64,000 bases of DNA. Source: Buxus sempervirens (Eukaryota > Streptophyta > Magnoliopsida > Buxales > Buxaceae). Of the stretch, positions 47,091 through 57,294 are shown in pieces. A program made the position numbers and the translations under genes. The stretch lies in contig OX387183.1 in the NCBI GenBank assembly GCA_947561395.2, positions 32,910,853 through 32,974,852 on the forward strand, read 5' to 3'. The notes below the pieces were generated by a model. The model ran no database searches and was not told the origin of the DNA. It saw only the letters and a list, made by a program, of their open reading frames with translations. The first letter of the stretch is position 1. Every line of letters begins with the position of its first letter.

Positions 47091-48435
47091 GCGACCATTC
47101 ACGCTCCGAGTTCCGACAATTGCCAATTCTCTATAACTTCAAATTCAATCTCTCTGAGCTAAAATTAAACATTCACAACACTAGAATTCCCTTCTACAAT
47201 CTTCTAAAACATGAACAAACACATTCGGATTTAAATTAAACACAATTGTTCTAGAAATCATAGAACTGCTCATATATATACATATAGTCGTTAAATTTTC
47301 TCTCCGAACAGAATATGCAGCAATCCATCCGAAATTCATTTGCAATCTCGATAAAACAAAGTTCTACTTACCTAATCGACACCAAATTTCCTCTCCTGGA
47401 TGAGATTGATCAACCGATCTGAATTTATATATGCTGATTTTCTCTTCCGTTCTGATCTGAGACATTCACAATTCTTACTCAATTTTTGGATTCAGATCAT
47501 CTATCTTTGATATATTGTTTAATTGAATTAACTAGAATCTAGATGATCTTACATACCTGATCAGATTTGATTAGAACAAAATTCTCCAATCTAGCCATGA
47601 GATCTCCGTTGTTCTCTTCCTCTCTTCCTCAATTAAGTTCGACAATCACCAACACTACTCCTCCTCAACTCCTGAGATCCTCTTCCCTTAGTGTGCGCAC
47701 CTAAAATTGGATCCTAGATCGCACACCGGGCGCACCTTTTGTGCGTGCCACAGGACTTACAGAGTCGCCACTGCCTGAGAGGTGCAGGCAGACACGGTGT
47801 TTGCCCTATCCGGGTCTAAGTCTGGTCTGCGGCTTTTCAGAATTCTAGCTAAGTCCTTGGTTACGTCCGGGGAAGCCCTAAGACACCCCGGCCCGCCCCA
47901 TCGGTTTGACGGGTCCCTCGGGTCTCCCTGGTTTTTGAGTCAAGTTCACCCTTCCTAGGCCAGCATGCTGCTTTATTTGGTCTGGTGGGACCCTCTAAAG
48001 GTATGAGTCCCTTTTATTTGGATTTTATCTTTTTTTTATTTATCTAAGTGAAATGGGTCGGACCCGGGTCCCGTTGGAAGACCCGTGGGCTGCCATGGTT
48101 GGGCCTTAGGCCCAGTAGGGTTATTGGGTAACCCTTTTTGGTTATTTAAATTTTATTTATTTACACTTTTATTTGGGCTTGATGGGCTTGGATTTGGCCC
48201 ATTAGCCAAGGGTCAAGGGGCCTGGGCCTGTTTATTGAAAACAAACCTGGTATAGGCTGGTCAAAAGTGGGCCCCTCAAATGGGCTCAAGGTGGTCTTGG
48301 TGGGCCTGGTTGGGCCCATGGTCCATAAGGGGCTAAGAATAGCCCAATTAACTTCTTGGGTCGAGTCAAGCCGGTTTAGGTCGGAATGGATCCAACCTGA
48401 CCAGAAAAATTTGTTTTTTAAGTTATTTTAACACT

Positions 48436-48545
48436 GCCCGTATTTGCTATACGGGCTGGCCTTGCCCGTAAGGGGAATGCGGTTCAGGCTTGCCTGTATC
48501 GTAAATATGGGCACGCCCAGCCCGTACTGTAAATACGGGCATCTG
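48436..48545. repeat. LTR F1 word cluster 2
   Basis: GCCCGTAT/ATACGGGC (48436-48456), then further GCCCGTA, TGCCTGTA and TACGGGCA copies to 48543: the word seen beside the TATA box, 1 kb downstream of it. Confidence 0.75.
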
Positions 48546-49053
48546 CTCGAGTTTGCATTTTTGAGCCGATTTTGGCCAAGATCATTTCTGTGGTCTTCTT
48601 AGGGTGCTCGAACATTCTTCACTGGTTTCCAGCTTCGTCATAACAGCTCATGAGTTATGCTTCTGGCTTTAAAAGTGCCTCTTCCCTTCTTTTTAATGCA
48701 CTTCACTGGGGGGATCTCCCATGTCTCCACTACTCACTTGAGTTGGCTTTTGGCATGTATGTTAGCAAGATTTATTAAGAAGGGAAGTTGGGGGTGAGTT
48801 AAGGATACATGTAGATAACAAGGAGGATAGAACCCTTCCATAAAAGTAAAGATGTCGATCAGGAAGCTGAGATAAATTATCTTAACAGCGTAGAATTCCT
48901 CTCATGCTTCGAATGGGGTCTTCCCCTCATGATGGGGAGCCCAAGGTCATATATAACAAGAACAAACGGTGAGAAACAAATAGCAGGAATGGAAGAAATT
49001 CAATAAAATATTTGAATTCAAAGTATGTTGAATACAACTTTACCAGGAGCATT

Positions 49054-49640
49054 ACCTTGCTTTTGTCTTTTGATTCTGACGGGTTCTCTGAGAAATTTGG
49101 GCAGCGCTTCCGCACCTCCTTTGATTTCCTGAATTGGGTTTGAAAAGGGGTTCTCCTATTCTTAGGTTTGAATAGGTGAAAGGTGGAGATAGTGGGTAGA
49201 TTTTAACAGCGCTTCCGCGCTCCTGATGATTTCCCGAAATGGGTTTGAAAAGGGTTCACTAGCTTTTGGTTAGGCAGGGTGATAAAAGGAAAGGATTAAA
49301 TAGGGTCTAGGGGTAAAATAGGAATAAAATGGGGTTTGAAAATGACAGGGGGTTTTGGGCAGAGCTTGGACGTGGCAAAGCTCAAGGAAGGAGAGGAGGA
49401 GAGCCTAGGGGTTAGCTCCTTCAAATGAGGGGGGTGGCCTCTCTATTTATAGGCAAAATTTTCGTGCCCGTACTTGAACTACGGGCATGCCTTGCTCGTA
49501 ATTCAAATACGGGCGAAAAACGCACATTTCCAAATCTCGCAAAATCGGCCGTACGGGACGAGTGTCCCGCCGTACAGCGACACGCGTCCCCTTCTAGAAG
49601 CTCGCCCGTATTTGAAATACGGGCATGCCTCGCCCGTACT
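49054..49640 (-). promoter_or_regulatory. LTR F1 promoter: words, TATA, donor
   Basis: Arms TGCCCGTA and TACGGGCA (49465-49487) and further copies to 49640 (TGCTCGTA...TACGGGC, GCCCGTATTTGAAATACGGG). Minus CTATAAATAG lies at 49452-49443. A leader of about 360 nt ends CAAG|GTAATG with GT at 49055-49054. Confidence 0.7.
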
Positions 49641-51379
49641 TCAAATACGGGTCAGCACGTTTTTTAAATGCTGGATTTGAAACACTTTATTAAATTTGAT
49701 TTTTAAACGGATTTTATTCGATTTTAATGATTATTATATTAAAATATCTTCAGATATTTATTAAAATATTATTAAACAATTATTTTATTTATTTTATTCA
49801 TTTATTCTGCCTTTTTGCTGCTGTTTTGCCACATGGGCAGTTTTCTTGAAACTTCAACTGCCCATAACTTCTTCATTCGGTGTCCAATTTTAGCAAACTT
49901 AGTGTCGTTGGAACCGGCTCGGAATCACCTATCCACTGGGATCAAGTTGGGCAGCTGAATTGGGATTGAGCAAAAAGTCAACTTTTCGCTCCCCAAAAGT
50001 TTGACCAACTCATAACTTTCTCATCCGGACTCTGATTCCAGCAAACTTAGTTGCGTTGGAACCGTGTCAAAATGCTCTTTTTTGATGAGATGAAGTTTGA
50101 TGGTCAAATTCACTTGAATCAAAAGTCAATTTTTTGGCCCCCTCAGGGTTTGACTTTTTAATTGAAATTTTCATTTTCTTCATTTTTTGGGGTGCAAAAA
50201 TCATGTGCTAACACTTAGTGCAGATCCAAACGCTAGCTTCTTCCTCTTGCTTCTCTGAACTCCAGATCGCCTGAATACCAACTAACCAAACCGTCGAACG
50301 AAAACAACCCTCCTTATATAGTTGCCGCCAGTTACATGTTTAAAGTCTGATTGGGTACTTGCCACTCCAGCATATTTCCTGCATAAGCACTATTAAATAC
50401 AACTTTATTCCATGCTCACCATTCTATTGTACCACCAAAAATCTAGCCAATGAAATATTAACAATATCTCTTACCTTAATTAATACAATTCCCTGTCCGG
50501 TTCACCCGAAATTTCTAATTCGAACCCCTTATTCTCCTTTTCCTGCAATGTTATATCATTAAAATAATTTTAATTACTAAAACCAGAATTTTAATTCTAT
50601 TAAAATTCAGAGTTTTACAGTGCTGGCCCACTAGCGGGCGGGTGTGCGCACCTAAAAACTAGATCGCACATGGGGCGCACGTGGGGGTTCGTGTGTGCTT
50701 CGGGACTTTCGGAGTCACCACTGCCTGAGAGGTGCAGGCAAACACGGGAATTGCCTATCTGGGTCTAAGGCTGGTCTGCGGCTTATTAGAGATCTAGCTA
50801 AGTCATCGGTTACGTCCGGGGAAGTCCGAAGACACCCCGGCCCGCCCTGTAGGTCTGACGGGTCTCTCGGGTCTCCCTGGTTTTGAGTCAATTCCACCCT
50901 TCCTAAACCAGCATGCCGCTTTTTGGTCTAGTAGGGGCCCTCTGGAGGTATGGGCCTCCTTTCATTTTATTTTTATCTTTTTATTTATGTTAGGTGGGTC
51001 AGATACGGGCCCCATTGGAAGGCCCGTGGGTTACCAAGGTTGGGCTTGAGCCCAGCAGGGTTATTGAGTAACCCTTTTTGGTTTATTTTGGGTTATTTAA
51101 GCAATTAATATTATTAAAGCCTTCTGGGCTTGGATTTGGCCCAATAGCATTTAAACAAGTGGCATTGGGCCCGTTTGTTGAAAACGGGCCTGGTTTGGGT
51201 TGGTCAAAGGTGGGCCACATAGGTGGGCCCAGGAGGTTTTGGTGAGCCCATTTAGGCCCACAGTCTGCCAATGGGCTAAGAATAGCCCAAACAACTTATT
51301 GGATTGGGTCGAGTCAGTTCGGCTCGAATCCGGGTCCAACCGGGCCGGAAAAATTGATTTTTTAAGTTATTATACAACT

Positions 51380-51480
51380 GCCCGTATTTGCTATACGAGC
51401 TGGCCTTGCCCGTAAATAGAATACGGTTCAGTCTTGCCCATATAGCAAATACAGGCATGCCCACACTGTATGTTAAATAC
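51380..51480. repeat. LTR F2 word cluster 2
   Basis: GCCCGTAT...ATACGAGC and further GCCCGTA/TACGG copies, more decayed than in F1. Confidence 0.65.
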
Positions 51481-51986
51481 AATTTTCACCTATTTTACTG
51501 TTTTGCTCCGATTTTGGTCGAGACCATTCCGGCTACCTTCTAGGGGAGTCCGGCGACATCTGCAGAGGTTCCAGCTTCTTCACAGTAATGCCTTTTGCTC
51601 CATTTGGCTTAGAAATCCTCTTTTCTTCTCTTTTGCATTCTTTGAAGAAGCAAACCTTTCTTTTAACCATTCATTGCCATTGTCAAGAAGGGAAGAAGAG
51701 GGAGATTACAGGGGATAACAGATATTCCAATGAACCCAAAACCCTTTCAGTAATAACAGACAAAATGGGTTAATTAATTATTTGTTTAAAGTGTCCTTAG
51801 TAACCTATTGTTACTCTCCTCCCTTTAGCATGGAAATGATCACCTTGGATCAAGTTTCTCGTAACATACAACAGCCAAGAAACATGTTAGAAATGACATA
51901 TTAAGAGCAAAGTATAAAAAAACTTAAGAAGATATCAGAAGCAGCTACAATCCACCTATATTGAATATAAAACTGCAGAAATGCTT

Positions 51987-52510
51987 ACAGTATAATCACG
52001 TGCTTTCTTTGGTATGTTTGTTGTTCTTCCGAGTGAATTCGGCAACGCTTCCGCATTCCGATTGATTCTTAGAAATTGATTCAAACGGGGGTTCACTGGG
52101 TTTTTATGTTAAAAGGGTGAAAGGGAAGGGTTTAGGCAGGGTTTAGGGGCAAAACCGGCATTTGGGCGGATGCTGACAGAGGGGAGGCAGGGTTTGGACA
52201 TGGAAATAGCCAAGAGGGAGAGGGAGGACCATTAGGGGGACCAGCTTACCGAAATGGGGGGCTGGCCCTCCTATTTATAGGCAAAAAAGTCGTGCCCGTA
52301 CTTAAAGTGCGGGCATGCCTTGCCCGTATTTGAACTACGGGCACGCCTTGCCCTTATTTCAAGCACGGGCGAGCCGCCCTCATGCGCAAATCTCGAGCAA
52401 ATCGCCCGTACAGGACGCGTGTTTTGCCGTACAGCGACACGTGTCCCTTCCAGAAGGTTTGCCCGTATTTGAAGTACGAGCATGCCCTGCCCACACTTCA
52501 AATACGGGCG
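51987..52510 (-). promoter_or_regulatory. LTR F2 promoter: words, TATA, donor
   Basis: TGCCCGTA at 52293; TGCCCGTA/TACGGGCA (52321-52343); more pairs to 52510. Minus CTATAAATAG at 52280-52271. Donor CT|GTAAGC has GT at 51988-51987. Confidence 0.68.
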
Positions 52511-52892
52511 AGCACGTTTTTAAAATGTTGGATTTCAAACCCTTTACTAAATTTGATTTTTTGTAAGATTTTTATCCGATTTTCTTTGATTATTTTATTA
52601 TAAAACAAGATTTTTTAATTAAAATATTTAATATATTAAAAAAACACATTTATTTTATTTATTTTATTCTGCTTTTTGCTGCCTTTTTGCCACACGGGCA
52701 GTTTTCTTGAAACTTTGACTGCCCATAACTTCTTCATCTGGTGTCCAATTTCAGCAAACTTGGTGTAAGTACCTCATTTTTGTGCTCCTAGAAAAACAAG
52801 AAATGCAAACCCTGGACAGAAAGTCAAACCCTAAGGGGTGGAAATTTGACTTTTTGATCAAGTGAAAATTGGCCACCTCCCCCTATACCATT

Positions 52893-53400
52893 GGATAGAG
52901 AATCCCGATACGGTTCCAACGCAACTGAGTTTGAAGGAATCGGAGTCCGGATGAGGGTTCTGCGGGCGGTCAAACTTGAGGGGAGCCAAAAGTTGACTTT
53001 CTACTAAAATCCGATCCAGATGCTTACCCCTATACCATTGGATAGAGAATCCTCACACGGTTCCAACGCAACTGAGTTTGCAGGAATCAGAGTCCGGATG
53101 AGGGTTCTGCGGGCGGTCAAACTTGAGCGGAGCCAAAAGTTGACTTTCTGCTAAAATCCGATCCAGATGCTTACCCCTATATCATTGGATAGAGAATCCT
53201 GACACGGTTCCAACGCAACTGAGTTTGCAGGAATCGGAGTCCGGATGAAGGTTCTGCGGGCGGTCAAACTTGGGCGAAGCCAAAAGTTGACTTTCTAATA
53301 AAATCCGATCCAGAGGCCTACCCCTAGGTCATGGGATAGAGGGCTCCGATATAATTCTAACGCAACTGAGTTTGCCCAGATCGGAGTTCGGATGAAGAAA
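52893..53400. repeat. Conserved module, four tandem copies in LTR G
   Basis: Units of about 147 bp with GGATAGAGAATCC, GGTTCCAACGCAACTGAG, GGAATCGGAGTCCGGATGA and a GTTGACTTTC stretch. Single or double copies of the same module occur in A-F and D, often strongly conserved, so it looks like a family-wide U3 element. Confidence 0.8.
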
Positions 53401-53683
53401 ATATGAGCTGTCAAAATTTCCAAGCAGCAAAACCGACAAACTGCGCACGTGGCAAAAAGCTGCACACGTGGCGAGTTGCACAGGAAAATATCTCAGGGAT
53501 CAAATCCGTAAATATCCAAACGTACGAAATATCCCAGGGACTAAATCTGTAAAAATCCAAGAATATCGGATTAAATTAAAAATGGCTAGGGACTAAATCT
53601 GAAAAATTCAGATTTTCCGACCGACGAGCGGCCGCATTAAATTTTTTGTCATCATATTGCCGCTCGCGCGGACGTGGCAAGCA

Positions 53684-54099
53684 GGTATGCGCTCAGCTTG
53701 CGCTCAGCGCAAGCTTAGCGGATACCCCCTTTTTCCTCACCTATATAAGCCGCGCGAGGTTTCGCGCAAAGGGTTGGAAATTTTTCTTAAAAAGTTTTGG
53801 TTCGAAGATTTTTTTTGGTTGAAGGGTTTTGGTTTGAAGGTTTTTGGTTGGGAATTTTCGTTGGCTCCAGGTGCCGTGCCCAAGCTTCTTCCCCACCCGA
53901 ACCCTACTGGTCTCAGTGGCTTCGGCCTCCCCAAGCCCCCCACCTTGATCCAACACTCCCCTATTCTTGCTTCTTCTTCATCCCCACACAACCAAATTGA
54001 GGCCGATTGCCGTTGGAGGTGCAAGAAAGGAGAGCTCCAATGATCGTGCCACCTCAAGGAGAAGCCGCCGCTTTGCACAAGAACGTAGGAACCTCAGGT
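53684..54099 (+). promoter_or_regulatory. LTR G promoter: hairpin word, TATA, donor
   Basis: A 43-nt imperfect hairpin: arms GGTATGCGCTCAGCTTGCGC (53684-53703) and GCGCAAGCTTAGCGGATACC (53707-53726), 18 of 20 pairs, ending 15 bp before TATATAAG (53742). The leader ends CTCAG|GTATTG with GT at 54098-54099. Confidence 0.75.
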
Positions 54100-54772
54100 A
54101 TTGTTTCTCACTTGTTTACATACATAAAAATGGGAGTCGTAAGCATATTATCGATACTGTTCTTCTTCCTTTCCTTGTTACGCATTTTTTGTGCTCTTCC
54201 ATTTTGGGTGACATGGAGGTCTCCCAGGGTAAGGGAGGCCCCATGCACGACCCTGTTAAGAAGATGAGACTCTCATTGCTACACCCTGTGTTCATGAGGT
54301 CCCTGGGTTTCTTTCCAAGCGCTTCTACGAGGAACCGGCCCCTCATTCATCTCATCTAATGTATCCCTATAAACCCCCCTCCTCCTTCCCTTCTTCGGAT
54401 GTTAGTGTGCATACTCGGAGGTCCAGTCGTGTGGATGAAAGCGCATGTAATGTCTATATGTTGTTTTTTATTTTATGTTGCTGGACTTGCTAACATGCTC
54501 CCATACCCCCTGCCACTTGCTATATGCTCCTTGTGTCACTATAAGCATGCTCCCAGCACCCCATAACCAGATGTCTATAGCTGTCATGTTTGATAACAGT
54601 CGGGTTTGTATTTTTCGTAAAGGGATCTTGTGTACTAAAGTAGCTTAGATTAATTTTAATGCATGTTAAAGGTCTCTTGGGAGTCTGGGGAACACCTAGG
54701 AGGGGTTACAGAGCTTAAAAAAACAAGTCAAAAATGGAGTTTGAGCAAAAAACCACAAGATCGGGTTACGTA

Positions 54773-55141
54773 GGGGTATGCGCCGAGCTCGCGCTCACCT
54801 TTTTTGGGTGCGTTGATCTCGCGCCTACCTTCTTTTTGGGTGCGCTGAGCTCACGCCCACCTCGGAAGCGGATCGTTTTTTTTGCATCCACCGAGCTTTG
54901 CGCCTAGCTTGCGCTCAGCTTGTGCCTACTTGTTTTTGGGTGCGCTCAGCTCGCGCCTACTTGTTTTTGGGTGCGCTCAGCTCACGCCTACTTGTTTTTG
55001 GGTGCGCTCAGCTTGTGCCTACTTGTTTTTTGGGTACGCTCAGCTCGCGCCCACCTCGCCCACGGATGCTTTTTTCTGCTATTTTCGGTCCACCCAGCCC
55101 GCGCCGACCTCGCGATAGCGCTTGAGGTCGGCGCATACCCC
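54773..55141. repeat. LTR G word cluster 2, long hairpin
   Basis: Perfect 14-bp arms GGGGTATGCGCCGA (54773-54786) and TCGGCGCATACCCC (55128-55141) enclose a tandem array of about ten units of 30-40 bp on GGTGCGCTCAGCTCGCGCC. The 75-80 aa frames here are an effect of the repeat. Confidence 0.85.
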
Positions 55142-56664
55142 TAAAAAAGGCCGAATTGCCATATTTTTGAAAAAACCCATAAATGCCCTTTACCGTACCG
55201 CATAATGAGCCAGTCTCTCCTTAATAAGTATCAACCTTGTATATTTTTCTGTGATTATTGCTGGATGTGAGTGCCATTTCCGAACCGAACTGGAAACCCA
55301 ACATGGGACTTGGACCCCTTGTCCAACTTGATTTCCAGTGGGCCTTCCAACGGGGCCCACCCAGCCCAATAAACACAATGAAATGTATGCATGCAACTTA
55401 ATCAAGATAAGTAAAATTAACTGATTAAACCGGGCGGACCAAACCTAAGGCGGTCCACCCGAACCAGACTTGTGAAATTGATGCATGAAATGTATGGTTT
55501 GGCTGAGACCAAGGGCAAGGGCCTACCGGGTCCGCCAAAGCCCACCAACCGAACCAAGGAAGGGTGCAAACCCTAAACTCTAGTAACTTGGGCTTTCAAG
55601 CCCTAATCAGGGCCACGGGCCCCCAAGCCCAGTGCCCCACCCATTTTTGGAAACTTAAAAAGATAATACCACTAAAATTACTTGGCTACCATGTGGGCCC
55701 ACCTAAGGGGCCCACAAACCAATCCGACCCACCTTTGCATGGAAAACACTTAATCTCCAAATCTAAACCTAAAGTAAAATCAATGCACTTAACCAAAGCC
55801 CAAAGGGCCTCCTAGGATAGACCGAGGCCCACAAGGGCACACAGGCTTGACTAAGCCCACCAAGGACACCGTGGGCCTTCCAACAGGGCCCACCCAACCA
55901 GACTAAGATTACCTAATTAATCAAGATAAAAGCAATTAAAGGGACCCACACCACTCAGGTGGTCCCGCCAGACTTAACCAAATTGCATATCGGATTAGGA
56001 ATCGGGTGAGACCAAAGTAAGCTGACTCAAACCAGGATAAACCTAAGGGACCCATCACCCGACGGGGTGGACCGGGGTGTCTACAGATTTCCCCGGACCA
56101 CAACCGAGACCCTACTTAGAATCTCAAAGCCACAGACCAAAAGCCCTAATAGACAAGGTTAGGCACCCAGGTGTCCGCCTACACCCCATCAGGCGGTGGC
56201 GACTCCAAATTTCCCAGTGCCGCGTTCCCGATGCGCGCACACTTGGTGTCATTGGAATCGGCTTGGAACCCACTATCCATTTAAATCAATTTGGGCAGCT
56301 GCATTAGAGTCGTTTGACCGGCTCATAACTTTCTCATCTGGACTCCGATTCCAGCAAATTTAGTTGCGTTAGAATCGTGTCGAAATGCTCTTTTTAATGA
56401 GATGAAATTTGATGGCAAAATTCACTTGAATCAAAAAGTCAATTTTTTTCCCCCTCAGGGTTTGACTTTTAGTTTGACTTTTTCATTTTTCTTCATTTTA
56501 GGCGTGCAAAAATCAAGTGTCTACAGCGGGGTCAGGCACAGGCATGCTTTAAGCATGTTGGGGCGTGCCATGCCTATGCCGGCCTGACTCGATAAGCAAC
56601 CCTACCACACAGTGTGCCCGACATACTTGCTTCTTGGTTGAGCGTAAAATATAGTTGAGTTGAG

Positions 56665-57148
56665 AAGTTAGATGGGAAAATTATGAGAAAGGGTCACTTT
56701 TCCTCGATAATTATAAAACCAGTCCATCATAATTTGGAATTACAGAAAACGATCACTTTTTGTCGATAATTACAAAAACAGTCCATCGTAATTAAATTAC
56801 AGGATCACTTTTCAAAAATAATTAAATTTGAGGATCACTTTACTTGATACCCAAACACAATGCAATGTTGGATACGAACGCATCTTACACGAAACACAAG
56901 CACTCGCATTCTACGTGGGATACTAGCGCATCATACGTGGACGCATCTTACATGGAATACAAGCGCTCACATTCTACGTGGGATACGAGCGTATCATTTG
57001 TGGATGCAAGCGTGGTTTACCTACAATAAAATGACATTATTTTTTAGTTTTTTTTAAAAGTGACCTTTTTGTAAAATGAGATTTTTATGGACTGTTTTTA
57101 TAAATACAGGTCAAAAGTGACATTTTTCATAATTTTCCCAACTTAAAT
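56665..57148. mobile_element. MULE-like non-autonomous TIR element
   Basis: Body 56674-57139 (466 bp). Left GGGAAAATTATGAGAAAGGG; right on minus GGGAAAATTATGAAAAATGT; inverted similarity continues (GTCACTTTT ... ATTTATAAAAACAGTCCAT). Flanks AAGTTAGAT and AACTTAAAT match at seven of nine bases, fitting the 9-bp duplication of Mutator-like elements. The left TIR is itself repeated about three times inward (56690-56840). No coding. Confidence 0.7.
56878..57003. repeat. Two 63-bp tandem units inside the MULE-like element
   Basis: ACGCATCTTACACGAAACAC... (56878-56940) is repeated at 56941-57003 with about ten differences. Units contain TTCTACGTGGGATAC. Confidence 0.85.
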
Positions 57149-57294
57149 TTGCGAAAAATGGTTCTCTGACTTCTTTCCTTATTGAAGATTTTCACATGTT
57201 TTCTTCTCTTAAGAGTTCTTATCATGGTTTTTAATTGTTAATGGTTGGAAACTATATTTATGATTTTGAGATGTGTGGAGTACTAGTTATATGG
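57149..57294. other. Short AT-rich spacer
   Basis: No recognised feature between the MULE-like element and the presumed LTR start of L. Confidence 0.4.

Larger units (their letters stand above)
47687..50218 (-). mobile_element. Solo LTR F1, Tat/Ogre-type, in LTR J
   Basis: Body 47692-50213 (2,522 bp), exact duplications CTTAG (47687-47691, 50214-50218). Plus starts TGTGCGCACC and ends GTGCTAACA. PBS-like decamer complement (AGAGTCGCCA, 47761-47770), GGGTCCCGTTGGAAGACCC near 48068, two conserved module copies (49855-50080). Same family as F2 by word and sequence. Confidence 0.93.
45639..50624 (-). mobile_element. Solo LTR J, Tekay/Del-type, in hAT
   Basis: Body 45644-50619; duplications GTGCC (45639-45643) and GTGCT (50620-50624), four of five matching. 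Plus starts TGTAATGCCCCGGATTCGGG and ends CAGAGTTTTACA; the minus reading is the usual chromovirus LTR. Minus TATATAAG lies at about 50320-50313; donor CAG|GTATGT has GT at 47556-47555. F1 sits in the leader. Net length about 2.4 kb. Confidence 0.87.
52759..56246 (+). mobile_element. Solo LTR G, Tat/Ogre-type, in LTR F2
   Basis: Body 52764-56241 (3,478 bp), exact duplications CTTGG (52759-52763, 56242-56246). It is inserted in a conserved module of F2 and interrupts it. Starts TGTAAGTACCTCATTTTTG, ends GCGCACA. Two GGGCCTTCCAACGGGGCCC-type motifs (about 55333 and 55868) and TGGCGACTCC (56197-56206). No internal region. Confidence 0.93.
50638..56530 (-). mobile_element. Solo LTR F2, Tat/Ogre-type, in hAT
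   Basis: Body 50643-56525, exact duplications GCGGG (50638-50642, 56526-56530). Starts TGTGCGCACC, ends TGTCTACA. Net length without G about 2.4 kb. PBS-like complement GGAGTCACCA (50711-50720). Sister copy of F1 with the same word and order. Confidence 0.93.
42304..56604 (-). mobile_element. hAT transposon filled with LTRs
   Basis: Inverted ends: plus TAGGGTTACTTAATAGGCC at 42304 and, on minus from 56604, TAGGGTTGCTTATCGAGTC. Both ends are followed by GC-rich subterminal DNA with many GGCACGGC/GCCGTGCC motifs (42325-42440 and 45560-45643, resumed at 50625-50642 and 56531-56604). Without J and F2 the element is about 3.4 kb, normal for an Ac-like hAT. Flanking octamers TACAAAAA and CCACACAG do not match, so the target duplication is lost or the end slightly misplaced. 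Confidence 0.78.

Noticed and set aside
54882..55144. Overlapping 74-78 codon frames with repeated peptide
   Set aside because: Produced by the tandem word repeat in LTR G.
42295..56612. Eight-base target duplication of the hAT
   Set aside because: The best pairing, CTACAAAA against CTACCACA, needs shifted ends and still has mismatches, so I did not claim it.
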